In this document: positions 1 to 11,203 of the stretch, piece by piece
How the letters are laid out: each line of letters opens with the position of its first letter
Numbering within the stretch: position 1 is the stretch's first letter
Translations under genes and position numbers: made by a program
Assembly (NCBI GenBank): GCA_030835005.1
Contig: JAUQWT010000112.1
Location: forward strand, 1-32,929
From: Ignavibacteria bacterium
GTDB lineage: Bacteria > Bacteroidota > Ignavibacteria > Tepidaquicellales > OLB5
Reading direction: 5' to 3'
Length of the DNA stretch: 32,929 bases
Notes under the pieces: model-generated
Told to the model about the DNA's origin: nothing
Seen by the model: the letters and a program-made list of their open reading frames with translations, nothing else
Database searches by the model: none

Positions 1-1238
<1,238 letters not shown>

Positions 1239-1272
1239 CTAATACATATTGATATTCGTGATTATCAATAGT

Positions 1273-2184
1273 TTACTGAGTAACTATGCCGTCTTTGTTA
1301 ATTACAAGGTTTTTGATGGAAGTTCCGGCTGTAGAGGTGGGTTTTCTGAGGTATCTTCCGTTAAGATAGATCTCAACACTTTGGTTTGCATTTGCAGAAA
1401 AGCGGAATTGGTTCTTTGCAGATATTATGACCGAGTCTTTTGCAGCAATTTCTCCATCTATAGCATCGGGATCGTCATCAACATACACTTTTACTTTTAT
1501 ATCTTTTAATGCTTTTATGGTGAGCCTCAGTGAATCAACTGCAAGTGTTTTGAGTGAGTCTTTTATTCTCGCAGAATCTATTTTACCGGATATCTTATTT
1601 TCATATTCGCTGGATATTTCATTGAATGATTTCGGCTTAACATCAGATTTTTTATCACCGGAATGATTTAGATAATCCACAAGGAAATATATCCCTGCAC
1701 AAACTGCAAGTATCAATACGCCTATCAGGATCTTCCTGACTATGCTGCTTTTCTTGGTGTCACTTTCATAGTCGTAATCATATGAAGGTGTCTTGGGTTT
1801 CATGTAATCCGGCTTATCTTCCTTTATGCTCTGCTGGTAAACCGGCTCTTCGGCTTTTTCTTTTGCATTATCTAGAACCGAGATACGAAGCTTCTCATCT
1901 ACAGTCAATTTTGTTGCGTCATCTGATGCAAATTTTCTCTTAGCATAAAAGCCGGCCTTAGCCTTGTCATATTCATTCAATATCTGATTTTCGTTTTCAT
2001 CAATTGCTTTTGCATACGCTTTTATGAACGACCTTGTATAAGTTTCCGGAACAAAATCAAAAATGCCGTTTTCAATATTATAAAGGAATTTAGGATTGAT
2101 CCTGCTCTCAGCGGAAATTTCTGCTACAGAAATACCTTTTAATTCACGCAGCTTTTTAAGATCCTGTCCGAATTGCTTGAGCAT
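1273..2184 (-). CDS. RodZ-like helix-turn-helix protein with single TM and C-terminal DUF4115-like domain
   Basis: N-terminal HTH (LKKLRELKGISVAEISAESRINPKFLYNIENGIFDFVPETYTRSFIKAYAKAI), TM segment ILIGVLILAVCAGIYFLVDYL, C-terminal beta-rich domain. Confidence 0.8.
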   Translation of the reverse strand: MLKQFGQDLKKLRELKGISVAEISAESRINPKFLYNIENGIFDFVPETYTRSFIKAYAKAIDENENQILNEYDKAKAGFYAKRKFASDDATKLTVDEKLRISVLDNAKEKAEEPVYQQSIKEDKPDYMKPKTPSYDYDYESDTKKSSIVRKILIGVLILAVCAGIYFLVDYLNHSGDKKSDVKPKSFNEISSEYENKISGKIDSARIKDSLKTLAVDSLRLTIKALKDIKVKVYVDDDPDAIDGEIAAKDSVIISAKNQFRFSANANQSVEIYLNGRYLRKPTSTAGTSIKNLVINKDGIVTQ

Positions 2185-2399
2185 TTAATCGAGAGTAATG
2201 ATTAGTTTGAAAATTACTTTGATTTCGTAAAAATAATCGAACTTTGTCATAGTTTCAATTGAATTACTAATGATTTTCGCAAAATGGGAATAAAGTTTTG
2301 CAGCTCTAACCTACTTCAAATTCTTACAGTTCAGATTTTGTCCTCAATGGCCGCTTGGTTAAGACTTATTATTCCTTTGAATAACTTCTAATAAACAGG

Positions 2400-2407
2400 T
2401 ATATTTG
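2400..2407 (+). promoter_or_regulatory. Candidate Bacteroidota-type -7 element TATATTTG (with TTTG at 2376-2379)
   Basis: Matches TAnnTTTG; TTTG lies 20 nt upstream, fitting the -33/-7 architecture described in Bacteroidetes. It sits only 7 nt before the ATG at 2415. Confidence 0.4.
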
Positions 2408-2414
2408 TTACTTA

Positions 2415-3374
2415 ATGCTTAATTTTTACAGATTACCGCAGGATTACCTGAAGTTTGAAGGCGCCGAGCGTCTTGACCTGATAAATCGCTTATCGACCAA
2501 TTCAGTTAACACAATTGAAGAATTCGGGGCCATTAAGACCATTTTAACAAGCGATAAGGGCAGATTTGTAGATATACTGCATCTGTTCAACTTTGGTGAT
2601 TTCGTTTTCAGTACATGTTCTTTCAATAACTGCGCAAGTGTTGCAGCTCATCTGGATAAATACACTATCATGGATGATTTCAAATGTGTTGATATGTCCG
2701 GAACTCATGAAACGCTGTTTTTTTATGGTATTGGAGTTACTGAATATCTTGATGAAGTATCCGGTGTTAAAGTCAGCAGCTTGAATGAGAATTCGTTTAA
2801 AATAGTTAAGCATGAGGGGCATGATGCAATAATTATTCCAAACGACGAAACTTTCGGCGGTTATTTGGTTATTTATGCAATAGAAGGAAAAGCTGTATGG
2901 GAAAAATTATTATTTTCATATAGTGCGATCGCAAATTACGGAATAAGCGAAGTCAATAATGAAGATTTTAATTCTCAGAGAATATTGTACGGCATCCCGA
3001 AATTCCCAAATGAAATGAGTGAACTTACTAATCCGCTTGAGTGCGGCCTGAACAAATATGTCAGCTTCACAAAAGGATGTTACATCGGGCAGGAAGTTAT
3101 CGCAAGGCTTGATGCTTACGATAAGATCAGCAAACATATGGTAGGAATTACAAGTAACGGAGTTATTGCACTCACTGAACAATTGGGAACAGCTAAAATT
3201 ACATTGGATGGTAAAGAGTGCGGTTTTGTAACAAGCGCCGGACATTCAGTTAAACACGGCAATATTGGACTTGGATTTGTAAAAACTATTTTCCTGGACT
3301 ACAGCAAGCATTACAGTATAAAGTCTGGTGATAATTTAACTGATTGCAGGATCATCAAACTTCCGTTCAGTTAA
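2415..3374 (+). CDS. ygfZ: YgfZ/GcvT-like folate-binding protein
   Basis: KGCYIGQEVIARLDAYDKISKHMVGI matches the YgfZ signature (KGCYxGQE); GcvT-like fold organisation. Confidence 0.85.
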   Translation: MLNFYRLPQDYLKFEGAERLDLINRLSTNSVNTIEEFGAIKTILTSDKGRFVDILHLFNFGDFVFSTCSFNNCASVAAHLDKYTIMDDFKCVDMSGTHETLFFYGIGVTEYLDEVSGVKVSSLNENSFKIVKHEGHDAIIIPNDETFGGYLVIYAIEGKAVWEKLLFSYSAIANYGISEVNNEDFNSQRILYGIPKFPNEMSELTNPLECGLNKYVSFTKGCYIGQEVIARLDAYDKISKHMVGITSNGVIALTEQLGTAKITLDGKECGFVTSAGHSVKHGNIGLGFVKTIFLDYSKHYSIKSGDNLTDCRIIKLPFS

Positions 3375-3432
3375 ATACATTTTATTTAATTAAGAATAAT
3401 TTACACAATATAATACAGGAGATTTACTCAAG

Positions 3433-4494
3433 ATGTCAATAAACATAAAAGAAATATTGGGAGCAGATTCAAACCTGCTTGAACATAAATGCATTACAAT
3501 TCCAAAAGAGAGTCTTCATCTGCCCGGACCGGATTTTGTTGACAGGATATGGAAGGATTCAGACCGCTCTCCGCAGGTATTAAGGAATATGCAGGCGATC
3601 TTTAACAGCGGTAAGCTTGCAGGAACGGGTTATCTTTCTATTTTACCGGTTGACCAGGGCATAGAACACTCTGCGGGTGCATCGTTTTCACCAAACCCTG
3701 CCTATTTTGACCCCGAAAACATCGTTAAACTTGCAATAGAAGGCAATTGTAATGCCGTTGCCTCAACTCTTGGGGTTTTGGGAGCAGTTTCAAGAAAGTA
3801 TGCTCACAAGATTCCTTTTGTTCTGAAGATCAATCACAATGAGTTCCTTTCATACCCTAATAAATACGACCAGCTTTTGTTTGCAAGTGTTGAGCAGGCA
3901 TACAATCTTGGAGCCGCTGCTATTGGCGCAACCATTTATTTCGGCTCTGATGAATCAGCAAGGCAAATACAGGAGATCTCGGCTGCATTCCAGTATGCTC
4001 ATGAGTTTGGAATGGTTACAATACTGTGGTGCTACCTAAGGAATTCTGCATTCAATGTTAAAGGTGATAAAGACTATCACCTCTCAGCTGACCTGACAGG
4101 GCAGGCAAATCACTTGGGTGTAACCATAGAAGCCGATATTATCAAACAGAAACTTCCCGAGAACAACGGCGGTTATAATGCACTTAAATTCGGCAAAACC
4201 AGCAAGCTTGTTTATGAGAAGCTTTCTTCGGATAATCCGATTGATCTGACACGCTACCAGGTCGCAAACTGTTACATGGGCAGATGCGGGTTGATAAATT
4301 CCGGCGGCGCCTCAACCGGCAAGGGTGATTCTGACTTAAAAGAAGCGGTAAAGACTGCAGTCATAAACAAACGCGCAGGCGGCATGGGGCTTATTTCAGG
4401 AAGAAAAGCATTCCAAAAACCTATGAATGAAGGTGTGGAACTACTTCATGCAATACAGGATGTATATTTAAGTAAAGATGTTACAATAGCATAA
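3433..4494 (+). CDS. fbaB: Class I (DhnA/FbaB-type) fructose-bisphosphate aldolase
   Basis: [37 protein letters not shown] and the GLISGRKAF region are characteristic of DhnA-type aldolases. SD-like CAGGAG upstream. Confidence 0.88.
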   Translation: MSINIKEILGADSNLLEHKCITIPKESLHLPGPDFVDRIWKDSDRSPQVLRNMQAIFNSGKLAGTGYLSILPVDQGIEHSAGASFSPNPAYFDPENIVKLAIEGNCNAVASTLGVLGAVSRKYAHKIPFVLKINHNEFLSYPNKYDQLLFASVEQAYNLGAAAIGATIYFGSDESARQIQEISAAFQYAHEFGMVTILWCYLRNSAFNVKGDKDYHLSADLTGQANHLGVTIEADIIKQKLPENNGGYNALKFGKTSKLVYEKLSSDNPIDLTRYQVANCYMGRCGLINSGGASTGKGDSDLKEAVKTAVINKRAGGMGLISGRKAFQKPMNEGVELLHAIQDVYLSKDVTIA

Positions 4495-4512
4495 TATAAA
4501 TTAAAACAGCAA

Positions 4513-4614
4513 ATGAATAAAACACTGAAAAAAGTAAACCTTAAGCACAGAAGAAAAAAAGCAAAAGTTAAAGCTAAAATTAAAGAATCGAAAGCCAAAG
4601 CTACTAAGAAATAA
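4513..4614 (+). CDS. Tiny, extremely basic protein (33 aa), function unknown
   Basis: ATG at 4513 to TAA at 4612-4614: MNKTLKKVNLKHRRKKAKVKAKIKESKAKATKK. Below the ORF-track length cutoff. Stop overlaps the next start (TAATG); fills the gap between aldolase and transporter genes. Confidence 0.6.
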   Translation: MNKTLKKVNLKHRRKKAKVKAKIKESKAKATKK

Positions 4615-5495
4615 TGAAGAACCTGATGCTGCTGGTTTTTATTACACTGGCAGCAACTTTCACACCAATATTTGCAAAGCTAAGTGTGGCAGAAATTTCT
4701 CCGCTTTCCTTTGGGTTTTTTCGTTTTGGCACGGCTGCAATTCTATTCTATATAACGCTTAAGATCAGGAAGCAGGATCTGAAGTTTGAGAGGAAAGACT
4801 ACCCGCGGCTTTTGCTGTTATCACTGCTTTGCATTCCGTTAAACCAGTTTTTCTTTCTATCGGGCATAAAATTATCTTTAGCTTCGCATTCAGGAATCAT
4901 ATATTCACTCAACCCTGTGTATGCCTATATTATTGCTGTATTGATAAGATATGAAAAGTTTCAATTATCAAAGTTGTTTTCGATCTTACTGACTGTTTTG
5001 GGGATTGTATTCATTTTTTACGAAGGCATAACGGCATCACAAGTAAATAACAACGTAATATCAGGTGATGTGCTGCTTCTGTTTGCAGTACTGACTTTTT
5101 CTATGTATTTAACGCTTGGCAAGAACATAATAGAAAAATACGGAGCATTGAAAGCATCTGCGTTTATCTTTATTGTTGGCAGTATTTTCTATGTCCCGCT
5201 TTTTATATATGATCTACCGAATCTGACTTTTGCCAATTTGACATATAAAGGCATAATCGGGTACTTTTATCTTTCGTTTGTTGTGGCATACCTGGCATAT
5301 TTTATTTGGTATTATGCTTTAAAGAATATAGCCGTTAGCAAACTTACCACCCTCTCAAACGTTTCTCCCCTGCTAACAGTTTTGTTTTCGATCATTTTTC
5401 TTGGAGAGCATATTTCACTTTTTTTCATAATCGGTTCTGCCGTAACGCTGATAGGTGTTTTCATAATGCACCGTGTAAGCATAGATATTTCATGA
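4614..5495 (+). CDS. EamA/DMT-superfamily transporter
   Basis: About ten hydrophobic segments; N-terminal LAATFTPIFAKLSVAEISPLSFGFFRFGTAAI and C-terminal LTTLSNVSPLLTVLFSIIFLGEHISLFFIIGSAVTLIGVFI typical of EamA repeats. Confidence 0.9.
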   Translation: MKNLMLLVFITLAATFTPIFAKLSVAEISPLSFGFFRFGTAAILFYITLKIRKQDLKFERKDYPRLLLLSLLCIPLNQFFFLSGIKLSLASHSGIIYSLNPVYAYIIAVLIRYEKFQLSKLFSILLTVLGIVFIFYEGITASQVNNNVISGDVLLLFAVLTFSMYLTLGKNIIEKYGALKASAFIFIVGSIFYVPLFIYDLPNLTFANLTYKGIIGYFYLSFVVAYLAYFIWYYALKNIAVSKLTTLSNVSPLLTVLFSIIFLGEHISLFFIIGSAVTLIGVFIMHRVSIDIS

Positions 5496-5502
5496 TATAC
5501 GA

Positions 5503-6498
5503 TTGAATAATAATACTATAAATATCGGGCTTGTTGGCTGCGGCCATTTGGGCAAAATTCACTGCAGGCTTTTGAGTGAGATATCAGCAGATAATCCAAT
5601 GTTTGAGTTTGTTGGAGTGTTTGATACTGATAAGCATAATTCAGATGAGGTTAATAAGCTATACGGCCTGGCTGAGTACAATTCACTGGATGAACTTCTG
5701 GAAAAAATCAGCACATTAGTAATTGTAACCCCTACGACTACTCATTATTCCATTGCAAAGAAAGCAATTAAGAAAAATATTAATGTTTTTATCGAAAAGC
5801 CGGTAACCGCTTCACTTAAAGATGCAGAGGAGCTTATCGAACTAGCAAAAACAAACCCTGTAAAAATACAGGTCGGGCATGTCGAAAGATTCAATCCTGC
5901 ACTTACTTCACTTGCCGGATTTGAAATGAAGCCGATGTTTATAGAGTCCCACAGGCTTGCGCAGTTCAATCCGCGCGGTACTGATGTTTCTGTTATTCAG
6001 GACCTGATGATCCATGATATCGACATAATTCTTCATCTGGTGAACTCACCTATCACTAAGATCGATGCAAACGGAGTTGCAGTAATTTCTGACGTGATTG
6101 ATATTGCTAATGCACGTCTTACTTTCAAAAACGGATGCGTTGCAAATTTAACAGCGAGCAGGATATCGCTTAAGAAGATGCGCAAGATGAGGATTTTCCA
6201 GAGTAATGCTTATATCTCGATCGATTTTCTGAACAACAAGTCTGAGATATTCAGGTTAACTGATATCGATACAAAGGCAGAAGGCATGAGTTTTCCGCTC
6301 TCGGATACAAAAAAAGTAATTTTTGAACAGCCTCAATCAGTCAGCGAAAGCCCCGAAAAGCCAAACCCTATCAAAAATGAGCTTGAATCGTTTTTTGAGA
6401 GCATTATTAATGATAAACCGGTAAAAGTATCATTGACGGATGGCAAAGAAGCCGTAGAGGCGGCAGATGAAATAATCAGAATAATTTCCGGAAATTAG
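5503..6498 (+). CDS. Gfo/Idh/MocA-family oxidoreductase (TTG start)
   Basis: NIGLVGCGHLGKIHCRLL (Rossmann), VIVTPTTTHYSIAKKAIKKNINVFIEKPVT (EKP motif), QVGHVERFNPAL. Confidence 0.9.
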   Translation: MNNNTINIGLVGCGHLGKIHCRLLSEISADNPMFEFVGVFDTDKHNSDEVNKLYGLAEYNSLDELLEKISTLVIVTPTTTHYSIAKKAIKKNINVFIEKPVTASLKDAEELIELAKTNPVKIQVGHVERFNPALTSLAGFEMKPMFIESHRLAQFNPRGTDVSVIQDLMIHDIDIILHLVNSPITKIDANGVAVISDVIDIANARLTFKNGCVANLTASRISLKKMRKMRIFQSNAYISIDFLNNKSEIFRLTDIDTKAEGMSFPLSDTKKVIFEQPQSVSESPEKPNPIKNELESFFESIINDKPVKVSLTDGKEAVEAADEIIRIISGN

Positions 6499-6500
6499 AA

Positions 6501-7919
6501 TTGACAGATTTCTTAAATTCCAGCATTGTTGTTTCCAGAATTGCAGCGCTTGCGAGAAAAGAGAAAGTACAATCTTATCTTGTGGGCGGATATGTGCGCG
6601 ATAAACTCCTTGGTATTAATAAAACTGATATTGATATCTCGGTTATTGGTGATGCAATTGATTTTGCAGGTAAAGCCGCAAAAGAGTTTGACCTCAAGCT
6701 CACGGCAATCTACAAAAAGTTCGGTACTGCAATGCTTGAAATTGAGAACAGCAGGATCGAATTCATTTCTGCAAGAAAAGAAAGCTACCGCAAAGAGTCC
6801 CGTAAACCTGATGTTGTGGCTGCTTACTTGGAAGAAGACCTTTCAAGAAGAGATTTCACAGTAAATGCACTTGCAGTATCAATGAATAATGATACTAATG
6901 AAGTCATTGACCTGTTTGATGGGTTAATTGACCTCAAAGATAAAGTCTTAAGAACGCCATTAGATCCGGAATCGACTTTTGATGATGATCCGCTTAGAAT
7001 GATGCGGGCTTGCAGGTTTGCCTCACAGCTGGGTTTTGAGATTGCAGGCGATACATTTGACGCAATGAAACGTATGAAGCAAAGGCTTAAACTGAATGAA
7101 AATACACCAAGTGTAGTTTCACAGGAAAGGATCACTGATGAGCTGTTGAAAATCATGTCCTCACCCAATCCATCTATTGGTTTAAGTCTTTTGTTTAAAT
7201 CAGGTATAATGGAGATCATTTTCCCTGAAGTTCATAACCTTGAGGGTGTTGATCAAAGGAAAGATTTTCATCACAAAGATGTATTCTACCATACTCTGCA
7301 AGTAGTGGATAATATCTCGCAGAAAACAGATAATTTATGGCTGAGATTTGCGGCATTAATGCATGATATCGCAAAACCGCCTACGAAAAAATTTATAGAA
7401 GGAACAGGTTGGACATTTCACGGACATGAGGAGATGGGTGCACGGTGGCAAAAAAGAATTTTCGCAAAACTCAGGCTGCCCTTTGATAGATTACCATATG
7501 TAGAAAAGCTCGTCAGGCTTCATTTAAGGCCGATTGCACTGGCAAATGAGAACGTAACGGATTCTGCGGTAAGGCGTCTCATATTTGATGCAGGAGATGA
7601 CATTGAAGACCTCTTTATGCTTTGCAGGGCTGATATAACTTCAAAGGACCCCGGCAAAGTGAAGAAATACCTTGAAAACTTCGATAAAGTTGAGCAGAAA
7701 GTTAAGGAAGTTGAGCAGCGGGATAAGATAAGAAACTTCCAGTCGCCTGTTAGGGGCGAAGAGATCATGAAGATATGCAAACTTGAACCCTCAAAGAAAG
7801 TTGGCGTACTGAAAACTATGATAGAAGAAGCAATACTTGACGGTATAATCCAAAACAACTACGAAGCAGCCCTTGATTATCTCTATAGTATCAAAGATGA
7901 AGTGTTAAATAAACCTTGA
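6501..7919 (+). CDS. cca: CCA tRNA nucleotidyltransferase / poly(A) polymerase family with HD domain (TTG start)
   Basis: YLVGGYVRDKLLGINKTDIDISVIG (GGxVRD, DxD), RRDFTVNALA, DPLRMMRACRFASQLGF, HD segment RFAALMHDIAKPPTK. Confidence 0.9.
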   Translation: MTDFLNSSIVVSRIAALARKEKVQSYLVGGYVRDKLLGINKTDIDISVIGDAIDFAGKAAKEFDLKLTAIYKKFGTAMLEIENSRIEFISARKESYRKESRKPDVVAAYLEEDLSRRDFTVNALAVSMNNDTNEVIDLFDGLIDLKDKVLRTPLDPESTFDDDPLRMMRACRFASQLGFEIAGDTFDAMKRMKQRLKLNENTPSVVSQERITDELLKIMSSPNPSIGLSLLFKSGIMEIIFPEVHNLEGVDQRKDFHHKDVFYHTLQVVDNISQKTDNLWLRFAALMHDIAKPPTKKFIEGTGWTFHGHEEMGARWQKRIFAKLRLPFDRLPYVEKLVRLHLRPIALANENVTDSAVRRLIFDAGDDIEDLFMLCRADITSKDPGKVKKYLENFDKVEQKVKEVEQRDKIRNFQSPVRGEEIMKICKLEPSKKVGVLKTMIEEAILDGIIQNNYEAALDYLYSIKDEVLNKP

Positions 7920-7935
7920 AAAAAGGTTGAATTGA

Positions 7936-8913
7936 TTAGCCTCTGGGATGGAATTGTTTGTGAACTTCTTTCAGATAAGTTATGTCTACGTGAGTGTATA
8001 TCTGTGTTGTGCTGATATCAGAATGTCCCAGCATTTCCTGAATCGAACGAAGATCTGCACCGCCTTCAAGCAAATGTGTGGCAAACGAATGGCGGAATAT
8101 GTGCGGGTGAATGTTCTTTTCTATCTTTGCCATTTTTGAATATTTGTTCATAATATCCCAAATTGCCATCCTCGAAAGCTTCCTTCCCCTCCAGTTCAGA
8201 AATAAATGATCCTCCGAGTACGGTTTAGCAATTGTGAACCTGGACTTTGAAAGATAAATATCGATCCATTCCACAGCAGACCTTGCAATAGGCACAATCC
8301 TCTCTTTAGAACCTTTACCGAAAACCCTCAATATCATATCATTCACTATCAGATTAGAAGTTTTCAGATCGATCACTTCACTCACTCTTAATCCGCAGGC
8401 ATACATTGTTTCAAGAATGGTCTTATCCCTTAGTCCAAGCACTGTATTTACATCGGGCTGGCTCAAAATGTTGTCGATCTCCTCAACAGTCAATACGTCG
8501 GGCAGCTTCCTGCCCAGCTTTGGTGAATCAAAGAATTCAAGCGGATTAATTGTTACCGAAGTTTTCTGTTTATCGATCAGATGGTTAAAGAACTGCCTGA
8601 GTGATGATAAAATTCTTGCAGTAGTGGATGCCTTATTCTCCTTTTTCAGATGTAAGAGGAATTTGTTGATTAGTTCTTCATTGATGGCTTCAAATGAATC
8701 TACTCCAAGCGAATTCACAAACGTCTTGAACTTATTCAAATCAAACTCATAGGAGCTGATCGTGTTTTCAGAAAGTGATTTTTCAAGCTCCAAATAAAGC
8801 AAAAATGATCTTATCTGTGCTGATTTAACGTCATTTTCTGCATTATCATGATTTTTCTTCTTCTTCACTCTCAATACTTTCGGGGTATTTAATTCTGTGG
8901 TGATGAATACCAA
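7936..8913 (-). CDS. xerD: Tyrosine recombinase XerD-like (likely housekeeping)
   Basis: SAM-like N-terminal domain; catalytic signature ACGLRVSEVIDL ... HPHIFRHSFATHLLEGGADLRSIQEMLGHSDISTTQIYTHV. In-frame GTG/TTG starts further downstream are possible, so the 5' boundary is uncertain. Confidence 0.88.
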   Translation of the reverse strand: MVFITTELNTPKVLRVKKKKNHDNAENDVKSAQIRSFLLYLELEKSLSENTISSYEFDLNKFKTFVNSLGVDSFEAINEELINKFLLHLKKENKASTTARILSSLRQFFNHLIDKQKTSVTINPLEFFDSPKLGRKLPDVLTVEEIDNILSQPDVNTVLGLRDKTILETMYACGLRVSEVIDLKTSNLIVNDMILRVFGKGSKERIVPIARSAVEWIDIYLSKSRFTIAKPYSEDHLFLNWRGRKLSRMAIWDIMNKYSKMAKIEKNIHPHIFRHSFATHLLEGGADLRSIQEMLGHSDISTTQIYTHVDITYLKEVHKQFHPRG

Positions 8914-11083
8914 CGATCGTCTTAAGGAAACTTTGTTTGATCTTTATAAGATCTTTTAAGGTCAGATCGCATTCATCAAGTTCTCCATCAAGGAATCTCG
9001 CCTTAATAATTTCACTGATCTGGGTCTCAAGTTTTGCAGGTGTTGGATCTTCGATCGATCTTGTGGCCGCTTCGGTGGAATCAGCAAGCATAACAATGCC
9101 TGTTTCTTTTGTCTGGGGCTTCGGCCCCGGGTAGCGGTATATATACTCATGAGTAGTATCAACTTCCCCGTCATCGGTTCTTGCTTTTTCATAAAAGTAA
9201 GATACAAGGTTAGTACCGTGATGCATTGGGATAAAATCTATTATCTCCTTTGGCAGTCGGTGTTTTTCAGCAAGTTTAATCCCGTTCCTAACGTGGGAAA
9301 TAATCATCTTTGCGCTTAAAGAGGGATTCAAATCATCATGTTTGTTTGAATCCATTTGATTTTCCACGTAATAGTCGGGATTGAGTATCTTTCCTATATC
9401 ATGATAATAACATCCCACCCTGGCCAGGATCTGGTTAGCACCAATTTCCTTTGCGGCTTGTTCAGATAGATTCCCCATGATTATAGAGTGATGAAATGTG
9501 CCTGGCGCTTTTGAAGAAAGCTCCCTCAATAACGGATTATTAAAATCACTCAGTTCAAGAAAAACAAGGTCAGTAGCCACTCTGAATACCCGCTCATAAA
9601 ATATCAATAAACCATAAGCCAAAATCGGCGAAAGAATGGAGTTAAGAGCAGCGAAAAATACCTGAGATTTCATCATTCCGAAATCCTCATACCTTTCCAG
9701 CCCTATGGCCGCTATTGCGGCAAAATACCCTGCAAAAATATATATCATTGAAACAAAGATCTGTGATCTGTTTTTTATATCCCTTACTGAATAAACTACT
9801 AGTACAGATGCACAGAAATTAGGGATCAGGATATCATAGTCCCCACCCCTTACAGCCGAGACAAGTATGCAGATAATAATAATCACATATACAGCCAGCC
9901 TGGAGTCAAAAATTATTGTTAGAAGCATTGCTGCTACAGGAACAAATATTACATACTCAATAGGAAAGTTGACTTTCAGCTGAAGGCTAAGATACGAGAA
10001 AAGGCATTGAAGCAGTATAACTGATGTAATAATTATCAGCTTGAAATTATCTTCGAAAATTCGAGTTCTCATCTTGAACAGGAATATCCCGATAAGAAAA
10101 ACCATTAATCCAACAAAGAGGAATCGGCCTAACTGCTGCAGGATAAAGTCTGTATTGCCTATCTGTTCATTTCTGACCCGCTTATAGGATTCCAGTTTTA
10201 GCTTAGTAACTTCATTGATCGGTTCATGCTTGCTGACGATCCTCTCATTTTCCCTGACCAGGCCAAATGTTTTAGGAACTGCTTCAGTAACAGCGAACAG
10301 TATTTTTTCAGTCTCATTTTTGTCATATACAAAATCAGGAAATACAAATGTCCTTGCTATTTTGAAAGATATGCTGGCAAGCTCCTGGTTCTTGAAAAAA
10401 CTGTTAAAGTCATTTGTAAGTATTCTTTCAGTTTCAGATCCGTCCCTTACATCATTAAGGTCAATGGTTTCTTCTATCTTGTTCTTTATATATGCAATTT
10501 TTCCTGTGCTTATTCCGCTTTTGGGAATGTCGATAATTTTCTTGTCATTTAATTGGTTCAAAGACTGAATTATCTTCTTCTTAAAGGCATCCAATGAGGG
10601 CTGGCTGCTCAAATTTCCTGTTAGACTGCTCCATTCTGCTTCAGTAAATGTGATCCCCAGATCTGATTTTAGGTTGTTGAGGACTTGCTCTGAAGTAGTT
10701 CTCTTTTCTTCAGGCAATGATTTCTCTTTCTCAAATTCAGATTCATAATCTATAACTTTCTGCAATTTTGCAAACAAAATGTTTAGCGAGTCAAGCCAGT
10801 TCTGGTCAAATGTTTTGTTTTGATTCAAGTTAAAGACAGGAAGAACCCTGTTTTTGGCTTCATCAACTTCATTGCCATAAACTGATTCACTTTTGTAAAT
10901 AGGAAAGCTAAAAGGCGCAATCAGATCCTCTTTACTCCAAACCATTCCTACGGTATAATCTGCTTCGATTGTCTCATATTTGGGAAACATCGCTGTTACA
11001 AGAATGACCGTGAGCAAACCAAGAAAGAACCTGACAATTTTGTCGGTTCTGAAGGTCAGCTTATTTCTCTTAAGTTGTGCCAA
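8846..11083 (-). CDS. 7TM receptor with intracellular HD hydrolase (PgpH/YqfF-like)
   Basis: N-terminal extracellular 7TMR-HDED-like region, multiple TMs, then HD domain LSSKAPGTFHHSIIMGNLSEQAAKEIGANQILARVGCYYHDIGKILNPDYYVENQ, matching the PgpH family. Confidence 0.92.
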   Translation of the reverse strand: MAQLKRNKLTFRTDKIVRFFLGLLTVILVTAMFPKYETIEADYTVGMVWSKEDLIAPFSFPIYKSESVYGNEVDEAKNRVLPVFNLNQNKTFDQNWLDSLNILFAKLQKVIDYESEFEKEKSLPEEKRTTSEQVLNNLKSDLGITFTEAEWSSLTGNLSSQPSLDAFKKKIIQSLNQLNDKKIIDIPKSGISTGKIAYIKNKIEETIDLNDVRDGSETERILTNDFNSFFKNQELASISFKIARTFVFPDFVYDKNETEKILFAVTEAVPKTFGLVRENERIVSKHEPINEVTKLKLESYKRVRNEQIGNTDFILQQLGRFLFVGLMVFLIGIFLFKMRTRIFEDNFKLIIITSVILLQCLFSYLSLQLKVNFPIEYVIFVPVAAMLLTIIFDSRLAVYVIIIICILVSAVRGGDYDILIPNFCASVLVVYSVRDIKNRSQIFVSMIYIFAGYFAAIAAIGLERYEDFGMMKSQVFFAALNSILSPILAYGLLIFYERVFRVATDLVFLELSDFNNPLLRELSSKAPGTFHHSIIMGNLSEQAAKEIGANQILARVGCYYHDIGKILNPDYYVENQMDSNKHDDLNPSLSAKMIISHVRNGIKLAEKHRLPKEIIDFIPMHHGTNLVSYFYEKARTDDGEVDTTHEYIYRYPGPKPQTKETGIVMLADSTEAATRSIEDPTPAKLETQISEIIKARFLDGELDECDLTLKDLIKIKQSFLKTIVGIHHHRIKYPESIESEEEEKS

Positions 11084-11203
11084 TGATGTTAATTCGGTTT
11101 ATATGTCTAAATTAACAATAATTAAATTTTTTAAGTGTGCAGATATAAAGGTATATGCAGTATTGATAAATACTTGATTATAATCCAATTTTTACATAAA
11201 ACG

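Noticed and set aside
1248-1269. ATTGATA-N8-TATCAAT inverted repeat between rodZ-like gene and ligA
   Set aside because: Short AT-rich 7-bp palindrome, expected by chance in this composition; no T tract or second copy noticed.
6824-7219. 131-aa minus-strand ORF
   Set aside because: Antisense shadow of the well-supported CCA nucleotidyltransferase gene.
7912-7928. AACCTT-gaaaa-AAGGTT hairpin between convergent cca and xerD
   Set aside because: Only 6 bp, overlaps the cca stop codon and is not followed by a clear T tract on either strand, so not called as a terminator.
7936-8913. Tyrosine recombinase as a sign of an integrated mobile element
   Set aside because: Sequence looks like housekeeping XerD, flanked by housekeeping genes, with no att-like repeats, tRNA or other phage/transposon genes nearby.
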